Positions 22,701 to 35,142 are shown, counted from the first letter of the stretch. The stretch: DNA of 64,000 bases from Porogramme epimiltina (GCA_900155495.1 FTLJ01000436.1:62001-126000), one strand, 5' to 3'. Numbers and translations: made by a program. The notes: a model not told the origin generated them from the sequence alone.

Positions 22701-23430
22701 TGAGTCCTGATGTACTAGACTCGGTCTGCTGTCTCTTCGCTCGTCCTTCGTGAAGCTTTGAAGTGTCAGCGCCCCTCACTTGCAACACTGTCCGATACAC
22801 TGTTGTGTCATCACTGCCTGCTTTTTATTGCTCTCCTCTCAGTATCATCTCAGTGCTAAGTTCAAGTTGTATCAACATTAGGCAAGCACTAGTTACTACT
22901 TTTATACTAGCGACACAACGTAGCCCGTAGCCCAGTGAGGTTACTTGTGAGGTCCCTGAAGTTGACGTGGCTGCTCTGTTCAGTGCCGTTGCCCCTATAT
23001 GGAGCGTTGGACGCGTCCAACCCGCCTACTAACCTTGAATCAAGATCAACGCGGCGGCAAGGTCTGCGCCAGCCCGATCCGATGCGCCGAACGGAGATGG
23101 GGGCAGCGCACATCTATGTTTGGTATACTACGTCGTCTTAGCTTGCACTTAGCTTCGGAGCTGACGTGTCCATATGTAGTTTGGACATGTGCGTACTACG
23201 TAGTGGTTGTCGGGCAGAATATTACGGGCAAGTCGATACTCCTCAGCGTCATCACTAATGCACTCTGGCTGTGCAGGTATGGTCTTATCGTGAAGCGTTC
23301 GCGTCATGCTCATGAAGCAACATGCCTCGCGGCCAGAGCAGTGAGCACCGTCGGCCCCCACTTTCAGAGCCACCACCAAAGGCCCCATCGCGTATCTTTT
23401 GATACGTGATACAACAACTTCTCGTTGATG
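22701..23430. other. Junction region between the two tandem copies
   Basis: No gene is supported. The right end of copy 1 (a polymerase remnant) and the left end of copy 2 (the CitE pseudogene start) flank it. It contains small near-palindromes such as TGTCCA...TGGACA (about 23167-23187) and CTACGTAG (about 23200), but no mobile-element termini. Confidence 0.5.
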
Positions 23431-25113
23431 ATGGTGTTCAGGCAATTTGTCCATCTACTCTACCCTCGCGGTCCGTATCACATCCCCGCTCTTGAACGTG
23501 TACCAACTGCATCTGCTCATTCCTGAGACATTTGATCACAGTCGCCCCCAATGCTTCCAACATCCTCGCTCATACTGGAACGGATACCACCAAAGGCATT
23601 AGGTTTGTTGGGGACAATCAAGCTCTAAGTAGATCCTACTTATATGTTATAGTAAGTTGATTCGGGCTCTATCCGTATCTGGATTTTGCATATCATACGG
23701 TTTCTGCTAGTTTCGGCCTCGCCTGAACACATACGCAAAATATCGCTCACCACCAACCCCGGGCCGGACATGATCATTTACAACCTTGAGGGCAGTGCGC
23801 CCCTTTCTCTATGGACAACATCAGGGCAAGAGGACGCCTTGCACATTTTCTTTCAGTACGTGTGTGACGTACCGCTCTCCGCCTCGTGAGTAGCATGCAT
23901 TTTTTCGCACTGCCTAGACCCGAGTAGACAAGTTACTTGCTCCTGGGAGCTTAGCCTTGAGGTTCGACTCCAGCACGACACCCTTCTTCACAAATGATAT
24001 TCTACAAGCAGTGCGCCCCATTTGCTACATATTCCTGGTCTGCCGTTCACCAATTCTCTTGACGACGGTAACTGCAAGAACTTACGGTCGTCGTCGGTAC
24101 TCTATACTATGTATGCGTCTTCCGTGCACCCACACCTTGATTCTTCGCAACAACATCCACTCAGCGCAAGACTTGCATCACGTCTCAGAAGAGATCTACA
24201 TGGCGTATATGAACCACAAATTCCGCAGTGCGGCCGGCCCACCTGTGCAACTTGCTGCGAGCGTCGAAAGTTCGAAGGTTATGTACGGCTTGGGTGAGAT
24301 CGCCTCTTCGCAGTCCACATAGGTATTAGAGGTCAGCCGTGGGTCCGCGCTCCTGGTACGCAATCTTATTGAAGTGTAGCATGGCATGTCTCCCTCACGT
24401 ATATGGCAGCTTGTTACTAAGGATTGTGAGTAGCCTCGTCTCTGTTTGTGCTGCATACGGACGGCTAATGGAACGCAGCCTACGCGGTCGCAGGAATCAT
24501 TTGTACGAAGTCACGCCGGGCACGGCTTTACACGCGCTCATCCATGGTAGTCACTGCGAAGGCGTTTTCCCTTAATTCTATAGGTATGGTGCGGCTTCAT
24601 TCTGTTAGGTTTGCTGTTCCGTTTGACCAGCCGAGCACATTCGCAGGTTTGTGTGAATTACAAACCCGGAGCACCTTCGGGACGAATGCGAAGATGGCCG
24701 ACGCCTGGGATTCACGTGCAAGGTCTCCCCGCCTATCGACCCTCACAAGTCGAGCACCAAGCAATACGCCCCAATCAGGTTAGACGTTTGTCCCGAGCTC
24801 TAAAGGTCCATTCGTTCGCGACTGTTCCTTGCACCACCCAGTGTGTCCCTGAAATATAAACCCTCTCGCAGAAAATTTATGTGCGGCACGCATGCTAAAG
24901 CAAATGGAGGAAGCGCACTTGCTGAATAGAGGAGCCACGGGTGTGGAGTGCGAGAGCAGTGGGGTGGAATGATTGATACACTAATGATGAAGCAGGTACA
25001 GTGCTTATCTAGAGGCTTTGACCCCAACACGCATTGACATCACGCCCGTACGGGCAGCGAGGATAGTACGCGTAGCTGAATTAACATGTCTATGGATAGC
25101 GGATATCGAATAG
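23431..25113 (+). pseudogene. Decayed duplicate of the CitE-like gene
   Basis: This is collinear with 16196-17907 over the whole length, including the intron positions. The ATG equivalent has become GTG (an upstream ATG at 23431 would still open the frame). A TGA at 23524-23526 cuts the presequence region after about 31 codons, and several exons carry further stops or frame changes. Recognisable relics include 'LLYPRG', 'DLHHVSEEIYMAY', 'AASVESSKVMYGLGEIAS' and 'GTALHAL'. Differences from the intact copy include many C-to-T and G-to-A changes. The homologous stop codon is TAG at 25111-25113. No function is expected. Confidence 0.9.
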
Positions 25114-25291
25114 GGGCTGGTGGCGTAAGCTCTGATGCACCTAAATCTTCTTATACGAAAACGACATAGACACGGTTACGAATATCCAAGCAGCTTTGCC
25201 TTGACGAGAGCAACGAAGAATTAGTATGAGCTACGCATCCACTAAACATTGTTTGAATTGAGCACACCTAGATGCCTCCTAGGGGCGCACC

Positions 25292-28200
25292 TTACCGCCA
25301 AGACTGCAAGCCAGGGAGATGGAGATCGAAGAACATATCACCGTTAAGTGTGCTCAGCTTGGGGTTGACGAGGCTGCACAGGCCCGCCGGGGTTCTGATG
25401 GACGACACAGGGTGGTCAAACTGGTCCAACTCTTCAGCGAGCGCCTTGAGATCGACCAGTCTGTCGACGGATTCCTTGTGGAAGTGGTGACGCAAGATCT
25501 GTGATAGTTTGGTAGCCATGGTCGACCTCATATCCTCTTCATATCGTCTGGGGACAGGGGGCTGAACTTCGATCTCGCCGATGCTGGTACTTATGTCGAG
25601 CTTAGGGCCGGCCCGCATGCGGCTAGGCCGCCTAGTGATGCGAATTGACCAATCCAAGGACACCTGTTCCCTGCAAGATAAAGGAGAGTGTACTTTATGT
25701 GAGCACAGTACGGCTTTCTGACACTGCGAGCTGATGGGGAACGAGGGATGTTGAAAACTTAGAAACTCACGTAGTAGGACTAGGATTCTTGATTGTTAAG
25801 CTAAGCTTCACTTTGCCTTCGAGAACAATGTCGAACTCCCCTTGGATGGTGCTAGGAAGTTTGAGGTGGATTTGAGTATCACCTAAGGAGCCACACAAGT
25901 ATTAGCTATGTGGCAAGGATGTCTCTCGGTACGCGAAGAGAAGCTTACAAGAGAACTCATACGTCACATCACGGCCATCTCTTACACGCCTGAGCTGCCG
26001 TTCATCGAAAAGCTTCCATTCATATATCTGGATATGTTGAGAATTGCGAGAAGACTGAGCATTGTCGACCAGTAGAGTGAATGAGCATGGAGGAGATTTA
26101 GACGTCTTGTGCTTTGCCCACGGCTCGACACTGAAGGCACGGGGAATATCATCCAAAGCTCCGTTACAGCTAGAATCGTTGGAGATGATCGGAACGAGGG
26201 TGGTCGACTCGTTGACACGAGAGAGTATTGCGAGCAGGTTTCCGTTCACGAATATGTGATTAGAAATTCCCAACGTTCCGGCCGGAATATCGGGGGGGTT
26301 ACCAATGATGGCCGGCATGGGTTGGAATCCTGTCATGCCACACATGACTAGTTTTGATTCTTCCCGGCCAGGGGAATCATGAGCGTCCGGAATATCCTGA
26401 GCAGCCTCGACATCGATGCCACTGCCCGGAGATACTGTTGCGAAGTCGAAATCAGTCAGGGTAGGAACAAGGGTGCTACTGCTACTCAGGGCGCCTTCTC
26501 GTTTCGCCGTTAAGACGGGGACCTGGCAGATGAAATGTCGAGCATCCCGAATGACCTCACGGAGGTAATGCTTCGCAATACAGTCTTTGATCGTTTCTAT
26601 ATCTTTGGGTAAGCTCGTGTTCCGTTCATGTTGACTCCCTGGCTGTTTGATGAGATCGTCGAAATTCGATTGCCCGTGGATATATTCGGGATCTATACAT
26701 TCAAGTATTTATGTCAGATACTGACGTTGTAAAAATGTGTTGTACCCACTTTCGAAGTCAAAGTAGATTTCTATTAAATCCCATTCTCCCAGGCGGCTCC
26801 CAGGCGGGGGAGGTATGCCATCCGAGTCCTCTACAGTGCGCTTCCGAATACCCACTTTGAACGCAAGATGCCAGCCGGAGAAATCCTTTCTTGGTGTCGC
26901 CGTAGAAACTGACGCCCCAGTCTCACCGGACTCCTTCGGAGGGTCTGTCGCTTCTACGGGGGTCTTTTCCGGGATGGACACGCTTCGCAGGTGTACTAGG
27001 ATGATTGCATAATTCCCGGGAAGGAAGCTGAATTCCATGGATTCACTGGCAAAAGTAGCCTCGAGGCAGCCAGATGGACAGACCCACTGCCAACCTTTCG
27101 CCTCCGTGCCTTGAAGTGGGTGCTTGATTGAACCCTGCGAGACCACAAAGCCAACATGATACTTGCCCATTCTCCCCCGATCTATATCTCCCTGTGTTGG
27201 CGGACGTGGAAGGGATTCCCGTCTTCCAGGGGGCATGAAGTCATAGTGAGAATCCAGAAGGATGCGCAAGTATGCTTTAGAGAAAAAATCGGTGAGCAAC
27301 TGTCGGCGTAGGAAGTCCTCCTGTTTGCACTCTGGATACTTCGATTTGGAATCAAGGTAACGACCTAGTTAGGTAGTCAGAATCAGTTCATTGAATAAAA
27401 CTACGCAGGGCATGGCACTTTGAATGGACGCAGCTTACCATTAGAGCTAAAGTCAAACCGAAAATTGGATGCGCGATCGTGCTCATATATTTCATACTTG
27501 ACATTGACTATGACAGCGATCTTCCAGCCTTGAACGGAGCTCAATACCTCGGAACTGGGTAGGCGTGAGAAATGACACCGGTGACGATGGAGTGACGTAT
27601 TATGCCTTACTTATCATCTTCAAGAAAGTCTAGCTTGTCAATATCGAAACACACGATAACTTCCTGCATACAGAGTATTTCCACAGTTGGCTCTAACAAC
27701 GTCATGTTGAAGCGGCCAAATTGAAAGTTGTTCCACGACGTGGTACTAAATTGTGCCAAGCTCCTCGCGCGCCAGTCATCATCAATCGTGGTTGGTGGGC
27801 CGTCACCTTGTGTAACCATCATGATAGACGATTTTTGCCACGCGGAAGATATCCTCTTCTGTATGTCTTCCGCCTTGACATCATAGATCTTGGAGAGACT
27901 CCTGTAGGACCCTTCTACTGCTGAGTTCTGGAGAACGTAGTCCTGATACGCTTGCATGATATTGGGGGGACCACGGTGGTGGACGGAGAAGAGGATGTTG
28001 TCTTTTGCCTCACAAAGCAAGTCGAAGTGTTTGAGAAGGTGTCCCCGGAGTGATTTGTCGACGTCGGTGATCACCCCCGGAGAGTCGGAAGATGCCCGGG
28101 TAGGGTAGAAAACATCTATCAAGGAAGACAGAGTTCAGTGGGGGCGCAGAATATTAGAGTTGGAGAATCGGACCAGGATTTATGTCAAGGATGATGAAAT

Positions 28201-28755
28201 GAGTTGAGCTCAAGCTTCCATCGTTGAGAGTGCTCGGGCTACTTTCCACTTCGGCGGGTGCTGCCCAGCGAGCAGTGAAAGTCACACGGTATGACAACCA
28301 CATGTCTTCGGGGAAGCGGTATCTTGATCTGTTTTCAGGCTCCAAAATTAGTATCGGCTGTTAAAAAGTAATGTGCTGTCGACTCACCCATTGTCTTGAA
28401 CGTAGAAGCTTTCCCTCGTGGGGTATATCCGCAAAATGGCGTCATGACTACATATGAAGTCAAGGGTAGGTGGTTTATCGAACTTCACATTGAAGCTTTC
28501 TCCTGCGCCGTTCTCAAGCTTCAGGATGCACTCTGCAAGAGCATAGATATGGTCTGTAATGAGGTTTTGTAAGGGCGACGGCTGAATTGGAGACAATTAT
28601 TGAAATGTCCCAGCGCCCGACTTCAACCTGGCTTCCCTGGTCTTTTCGTTCCAGTATTGAGCGGTGGCGTGAAAAGCTTTGAGCTGTTGGTTTAGGTAAT
28701 AGGTGTGGAGATCCTGAGCCCATCCAGGCGGCACCTCTGGACTGAGAGTAGGCAT
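25292..28755 (-). CDS. TLP copy B: intact paralogue of the multi-module family
   Basis: The modules are in the same order as in TLP-A but with strongly diverged sequence. The N-terminal helix is 'YYLNQQLKAFHATAQYWNE', from the ATG at 28755. Then come 'VKFDKPPTLDFICSHDAILRI', 'RFPEDMWLSYRVTFTARW', 'SSAWQKS', 'DDDWRARSLAQFSTTSW', 'FGRFNMTLLEPTVEILC' and 'VIVCFDIDKLDFLEDD'. A linker 'GWKIAVIVNVKYE' leads to the block with 'YHVGFVVSQGSIKHPL' and 'GWHLAFKVGI'. The block with 'LVMCGMTGFQPMP' and 'LSRVNESTTLVPI' follows, and the C-terminus 'LNGDMFFDLHL'. Frames stay open through all modules, and splice sites are normal GT-AG with introns of about 50 nt. The gene is embedded between decayed duplicates of CitE and TLP-A yet is intact itself, which argues for selection. 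Function unknown; TULIP/P47-like lipid binding is a guess from patterning. The last codons before 25292 could instead be a donor (GGTAAG), adding a small exon. Confidence 0.65.
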
Positions 28756-29984
28756 AGCGTAGGCAAGTAGAGGGAGGTAAGTGAGAGCGAAGAGACGGCG
28801 GGTATGAGCTCTGAGCTCGCTGTGTGCTGATTAGGAGCAAATCGACCTCCCTTTAAATACGCTAAAAGCCGTCGTATTTATAGAGGTTGAAGTTTTGGCA
28901 CCTATGAGCTCCCTCAAACGTGTAAGGGGCCACAGTGCACACATCGGCTCGTTTCCTACCTAACCTACTGGCTCCACAAGTCCAGTCAGTTCCGAGTCAT
29001 CGGTCGGGCGGAGAACGAATAGAGCCAAACTGTCCCGTTTATGCTCATACGGGCAAACACATACACCTATCTGCTGCCCTAAGATGGACTTGGGTGTCAT
29101 GTGCTATAGCCTTGAGAAGTATTGAGTCCCATAAGCAGTACTCTGAAAATGAACTTACATCGATTGCAGGCACGTCAGAGAGACGTTTCCAAAGACTTCC
29201 CGCAGGAAGCCTGGCGAGGAATAGCATGCGGGAATGATTCTCTTTACGCGTGGTGGAACGAGTGTCTTCTGTGGCCATTTATCAGCAGTTCCTTTAATAC
29301 AATGTCCACCACGCGTCAGCCTTCAACATGGTAGCACAATGTCATGGGATGGTCCTGTGACCCACCCACCTGTAATGAATGGAGGAGCATTCCAGAACGA
29401 CGCTCGTATTTCCCTAGTTTGGAATGTCCGAACACGTCGTGGGGCATGACATTTGGGCCGTTTGGCCTGAAGGAAAGTCGAGACCGGTGGAAACGAGTGT
29501 CCGTGACTCGATTCAATAGCTTTACCTACTCGAAGGTCCTTCCGGAAGTTTTTAGCCTTGTCTCTTCACGTCGGAAGTTCACCATGCGCAGTGCTGTCAG
29601 GGCTGCTAATCAATGGTTAGGTCACAACCGCAGTCGACTTATTGTAGCTTCTTTTATGGATGGAAACGCTCAATGATTTTGGGGTGCGGACCGTCCACTA
29701 GTTTGGGCACTAGCTATCGAGTGACGAGGTCTGGGGGTACGAACTTTGTAAGAGTAATGAGGTGCTGGAAATTAGGCACTGCAGGCCGGGTAATTTTCGC
29801 TCATAACGAGGCTCAAATCAATGGCATGGTCTTATTGGCGTATAATAACATTGTGAAGATAGAGCAGTTAGGTGGGGCCGACCCTACTGGAATCTCAAGT
29901 GTAGATAGCTCAGGCTGCGGCGTCAGTGAGGTAGCGAGTTACCACGGTGGAGAATTCAGAAGACTCTAAGAGTAAAAAGTAATG
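28756..29984. other. Intergenic, upstream of TLP-B
   Basis: This presumably carries the TLP-B promoter. A 77-codon minus-strand frame (29278-29045) has an ATG and a mid-frame GTAAGT site and looks mildly coding, but nothing supports it further. Plus-strand frames at 29344-29676 and 29613-29969 show no domain. Confidence 0.35.
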
Positions 29985-31390
29985 GCCTGGTGAAGCATTT
30001 CCCTTGTTGTCTCCGGTTGTGCTTGAATCGCCTCGCCCCACTCAGGACGCCGCCTTTTGTCATCGGGGGAAGAGGGTTGCCTCTACCGACAGAGGAGATA
30101 GTGGAGGGTGGGTGCTCCTGAAGCTCGAGGAGCATGTCGCCCGCGGCATCCGGAGTAGGTGCCCCGTGCGTATATGGCCCGGCCAGGATAGAAGTACGGC
30201 CATAGACCCTCAGACGCGCGAACTTGTTCACACGCAAGCGCTTTAACGCCGACTAGCTGAGAGTTCATCTTGGAGACAAGTGTCTTACGGAACAACCCCT
30301 GCAAGTCCACTTCCTGGAACGCGTTTGCGTGAGTGGCGTTTCCGGAGACGACTGACGTGGAGAAAGGGGGCCTAACGGAGTCGGTCATATCGAGCCTGAA
30401 AACGCCGGTGCCCGTAGTGGTCTGGATAACGATACACGCGGATCACGTCACCGTGGCTTGTGTGCTGAGAAGGTGGACCCATGAGAACTCCGAGGTCAAG
30501 AGGTAAAGAATGTCCGTGGACGTACGCGCATTGGACTGCGGAATCCTTAGCGTCAGGTTGAGATCGATTGCCCCGCGGATGGCAATGCTGATGCAAAGGT
30601 AGGAAGCTTGACGTAGTTTTGCGCGGCACCTGAAGACGGAGAAATGTTTCAGTCCTCCATATCGGTGGCAGAAGGGTCGTAATTACTTACGCGGAACTTC
30701 GTAGCTTGCATTTGGAATGCCGCTGTTCCCCTGGTGGTCATACCTCCACTCCCCGGCATATTCCTACATGTACTTCGGAACACGCTCCTCTTCAAAATGC
30801 TAGGGCTCAAACATGCATGTGTGGTATTTTCCGTGCTCGTGATCGGCCTACGATTGGAGACAGAGATTGAGGAAAGCCTGATCAGGACTATCGCCAGCAC
30901 CAGATTTGAATGGGATAAGGGTGGAGAGAACGTTGACACGGGAGTGTGGAGAGAAGGCGTTCGTGAGTGAAAACGTGATGCGAAACGCTGACGGTGCCGG
31001 AGGAGGAGCAGGAGATCCAACCCGTGGAGGCATCGAGGCGCGGCGAAGGGTTGAAAGGTGGTCATGCTGAACACGACGAGGGTGGGCACCTTGCTCGCAG
31101 GGGTATGCGACCAGTTCTCAAGGGCGACTTCGATTTCTGATTAGGTCTGGAAGGCGACACTTGTGAATGCGTACGAAGAGAGGCTCTCGTTTGGCTTTTG
31201 GCTGACAGCTAGACAGGAACACTAAGTATGTCGTGGAGGGCGTTCTTCTAGAGATATAGACCGGTCTAGGAAGTAATGCTTGGTGATGGAACCTGGTCAT
31301 TTAGAGATAGAGAGTGAAGTTTGGTCGTTTTCTTCATTCACAACGATGCCACCGAAAGTCGACTGCGGATTTAGGTACCAGGCGTGTAGC
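29985..31390 (-). pseudogene. Truncated, decayed copy of TLP-A (copy C)
   Basis: This aligns base by base with the 3' half of TLP-A (about 18350-19610); even the antisense-frame translations correspond. The reading frame is broken many times. Relics such as 'TSVVSGNATHANAFQEVDL', 'SQLVGVKALACE' and 'LLELQEHPP' are visible. At about 31385 the homology jumps from the TLP-A position about 19612 straight to about 21712, so roughly 2.1 kb encoding the N-terminal modules has been lost. No intact exon set remains. Confidence 0.88.
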
Positions 31391-32340
31391 ACCACATCGA
31401 TGAGCGAAGGCAGCACTGTCAGGATGACAGTCATCTCCGCAAGGTTCTATAGCGCAAGGGCCGTCTCATAGGACGCAGGGGGTGCAAAAACCTAGACGTG
31501 TGGTAGAACGCCAAGAAACTGTAGATCATTTAGTTTCTGAACTTTGAAACTCTGGTTGAATATTCCTACCTGCTTATCAATTCCTAGATCAAAGGGTGAC
31601 AGAGAGATGGGGTAAGATCTTGAGTGATGGCGGACGCTTGTCATGGAAGTTGATCAACGTAACAGGAGCCTTTCGAGTAGATAAAGCCTCATACAGTATA
31701 AGGCTTGAGCTGCTGTGTATAGGCGATACGTCCTGATTCGCCACAACTTTAGATTGACTTCGTGCACCTATCAAGCATCTGTTTAGTTCTCATGACGGCT
31801 GCGTGCAGGATGAATATACTCAGGTTGGCTGCGCTCTAACTTCACATTGAACGGCGTACCTGGACTAGAGAACTTCTATCAAGCGCTCTGGGAGCTGTGA
31901 AGGGGTAAAGGAGGGCGAAGGCGGCGTCCTAGTATCGAAGCGCACTGAGCGGGGGCATGAGGTGCAGTATGCAGGCATGTGTCCTGGCCAAGAAGTTGTC
32001 GAATACTTCCTGCCAAGGCTGGCACCAACAAATTGGCCGACCATTAAGCGCCCGAGCGCCATCATTGTCAGGGCGACTACTGCGAAAGGCAAGTCATTCA
32101 ATGCCACAATCGAGGCACCCCGAGTTGTAGAGCGAAACGGGTATGAGGGTGGAGTCCGATACTGTACAGCGTTGGATACACGATGAGAGGGTACATAGAT
32201 AGATACACTTCATGCAGGTACGAGGTAAGGGAACTTCTGCGCCCCAGTTACAATCCGAAGACCCCCCTACAGACCTTTGGCGAGATTATTGGGCACTATG
32301 CGCCGCTATTCATGCCTTGTGATTGTTCTAAACGACATAT
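31391..32340. repeat. Upstream arm of copy 2, running into the pol alpha B-subunit gene
   Basis: This matches 21712-22590 in copy 1 with many substitutions and small indels. The right end overlaps the last codons and stop of the gene ending at 32296, so the duplicated unit included that gene's 3' end. Confidence 0.8.
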
Positions 32341-34689
32341 CTTTACGTTGAGTCTGTCTTTGACTGGTCCTGGGGCAATATGCCCAGCATACTCAACCAC
32401 AACATACGTCGACTTGGTGAGGAAAGACGGGTTGATCGCAACCGTGTTGTCCACAACCTATATAAACAATGCATGGTCAGCAATGTACTGTTCTCCCTCC
32501 ATGTGATGTCCAGGACAGACCTTCGAGAACTGTTTCAGTCGACTTGGTATAATGAACACGTCCGGTGCGCAGCAAGCCATACTAGGGTCTGCGCCTCCGT
32601 CAAGCGGATACTCGTGTTCTTCGTGTTCGTCGTCGTCGTCGAGCTCAGGAGAGAGGCTCAGAAGCTCTGAATGGGTCACATCAAGGTTCACCTCGTGGGC
32701 CACCTCTGATGGGACGGGGAAGAGAGGATAGAAGCTGATATAGGGGCGTGACCAAGTCAGCCTCCGCCTCACCGTTGTGATCTACGGAAAACACGACGAA
32801 CCTGCGTTGCTGGAGGACATGTCTGCAAAGACTCGCCATGGCATCGCTGGGGTTCTGACCCTGAGGATCCGCTGGGCCCGCAAGAGGTTCTACTTCCGTG
32901 GCACGTTTGAAGAATTCCTCTTTACGAAGATGAAAGAGAACGTCCACACTGCTGGTAGCAAAGTGCACGCCATTCACAGTAAAACGGGCTGGGTTCGGGA
33001 GCATGTGAATACTCTAAGAGCGATACGGCACAAGTTGTCAGTCTCGATCGGACGATACGGAGGCGAGGACATACTGGATGGTTTGCGAGTTCGCGACCGA
33101 GCTCAGGCTGTGGAAAAACTGCGTGGTCGCTGAGGATGTCGCGGACGCTAGGCACGAGGAGAACAATGCTCCCTGGTGTGTCGTCGAGGAACTCGATGAG
33201 GCGGGCTATAATTGCGGTGGAAAACATGTCCGAGGGCGTAGAGTCGACGTCACCGGACTTGACCAACGTATGGGATGTATCAATGAAAGGGCCAATCTGC
33301 GCGGAGGCACCAATATTGGAGTCAAAGTCAGCGAAAAGATCATCGAACTACATACTAGAAGAACCACTGCAGGCTTAATGGTTTTCAGATCCGCGAGTAA
33401 GTTCTGGAAGGGGCGATAGTGGAGGTCTGAGTCGTGGGTAAAGGGGCCGCATGCGACGAACATTGAGAACTGAGTGTCCCCAAGTTCCGACTTGGTCAGC
33501 GTAGAGGGCGAAGGCTCTAGAGGTGGGAGCTGTAGAGGGAGGGGAGTTACTCTATGTTTACGATGGAGGGAGGTGGGCGGGCACGCACCGATAGTATCTC
33601 CGAAGCCAGGAAGGATCCTCCGCCTCCATTTTTCCCTTTCAACGCAACGATTGCACCAAGGAACAGGCCCTGGCCACCCATTCCACCTTTCCCTCGGCGA
33701 ATTTTCGTCTCTTGGTCGAAGCGTAGTGGGATCCGCGTTCCGGATCCCATCATGCGGGAAGACTCCAGCACCAACGACGCTTCGTTCAGTTTCAGAGGTC
33801 CCGAGGACGATTCTGAGTCGACAGTGATGCGACCAACAACGATTACATCTTCCTATACTCCCCTCAGACGAAGTGTGCCATCCGCACGACAAAATGCTTA
33901 CCTGGGTCACTGCGGAGGGGTCGCCAAGCTCCTCAACATTGTAGTACTCCTTCACGAGTTCGCCAAAGTAGTCTATCCTATCGTCCAAGACTATCTTGTG
34001 GTCAGGTGAGATGTTCTCTTCAACTTAACTTTGAGCTTACCTTCACTCCGCTCGGACACTTTTTCGTACATATAATGATCTACACAAGAGATGAAGCTTC
34101 GTAATGTCTGTAAGCAAGAACCACTCACAAGCCCGTTTCTTTCGTGCCTTCTCATTCATCGAGGGCCCGACAAAGGCCACCCTGCTCGGTCCAGCCACCG
34201 GCACCTTCTTCTCTTCAATGCGCGACATATCAAAACCGTCTTGGGGGCGAACCATCGGTATAGTCTTGGGTGTCATCGGTGACCCCGGTAATGGTCCGCC
34301 AATGGTCGGTCGCATACCGCTTTTTGTAGGCGTGGAGGCGAAATTACGAGACTGAAGGCCAGAGAGTTTTCCACGAGCCAGCATCTTGTTAAGGGAGGCC
34401 CTCTTGTTGAGGTCCTTCTGGATCTCCTTGCGCACGTCCTCTAGATCTTTGGTGCTAAACTGACTAGGGCCAAGGTTGAAGCGTAGGGCTTCCCACTTGA
34501 AGAATATGTCATCTCCGTTGCAGTTGTGTGTCTCGCAAATCTTCACGCCTGTGGCGTAGGCTGTATGAGAAGGGACAAGAATCGTGCAGAGCCAATGCGA
34601 CGCGTACATTCATCTAACAAGTTGTCGTCCATGTCGTCACCGAACCTTGTCTTGAGCTCGGCGCGAATCTGTTTGATATTGGTAGCCAT
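32296..34689 (-). CDS. POL12: DNA polymerase alpha subunit B (primase-polymerase accessory subunit)
   Basis: The N-terminal helical domain begins 'MATNIKQIRAELKTRFGDDM' and continues with 'FFKWEALRFNLG'. A linker with a Pro/Ser-rich stretch is followed by 'DRIDYFGELVKEYYNVEELGD'. The OB-like part has 'VALKGKNGGGGSFLASEI'. The calcineurin-like (inactive phosphodiesterase) domain has 'FVACGPFTHDSDLHYRPFQNL', 'PAVVLLVGPFIDTSH' (across an intron), 'IVLLVPSVRDILSDHAVFPQP', 'NPARFTVNGVHFATSSVDVLFHL', 'DVFIIPSRLKQFSKVV' and 'VVEYAGHIAPG'. Subunit B tethers the polymerase-primase complex and regulates its entry into replication; the phosphodiesterase fold lacks catalytic residues in this family. Stop TAG at 32296-32298. 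Introns lie near 34615-34565, 34135-34085, 33960-33900, 33590-33540, 33390-33330, 33060-33000, 32780-32735 and 32515-32460. A short copy of its last codons lies at about 22540-22590. Confidence 0.92.
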
Positions 34690-35142
34690 TTATTTGTAGA
34701 CGAGAGAAGCACTTCTTCGCGGATGAGAGCTATGTGGGGATTACGAGCGTAGACAGACAAGAGCAGGGATTCGCCAAGACGCGAGCCCCGCGTTCTGGCA
34801 TTTGCCACTTGACGCGTCGGGTCACATCGTGACACAGCACACGTGACCTCTCATTGAGGGGTCTCCGGGGGCTCAATAACGTCCTGCGGTGATTTCGTAT
34901 TGAGAGACTCGGGGGAAACGGGAACAAACGCGGGGTGCCTCAGATTTGACTTTAAGTATAGTACAACGGAAATATAAATGATAGGTAGTACAAGGCCACA
35001 CTTCGGCACGAAAGAGCAAATCATTACGGAAGCACGAACCCTCCCATACGTGAGATCTCAGCCTAATCCAAAAGTACGCGGTGCTCTAGACGAGGGCGTT
35101 CCCCGCTGTGACGCGGTTATCCGTACGCGTTGGGATGGAGGC
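34690..35142. other. Intergenic, upstream of the pol alpha B-subunit gene
   Basis: This is the promoter of the minus-strand polymerase gene and the 3' flank of TLP-E, also on the minus strand. No gene is seen. Confidence 0.5.

Larger units (their letters stand above)
23431..32340. repeat. Tandem segmental duplication, copy 2
   Basis: This is collinear with copy 1, but it contains the extra TLP-B gene and about 1.2 kb of unplaced sequence between the CitE and TLP-A equivalents, and it lacks about 2.1 kb of the TLP-A equivalent. It runs into the 3' end of the intact DNA polymerase alpha B-subunit gene. Confidence 0.8.

Noticed and set aside
22700..23430. Transposon at the duplication junction
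   Set aside because: No terminal inverted or long repeats, no transposase or reverse-transcriptase fragment; unequal exchange explains the structure without it.
29045..29278. 77-codon minus-strand frame near TLP-B
   Set aside because: Mildly coding composition, but a single small frame without neighbours or homologues in view.
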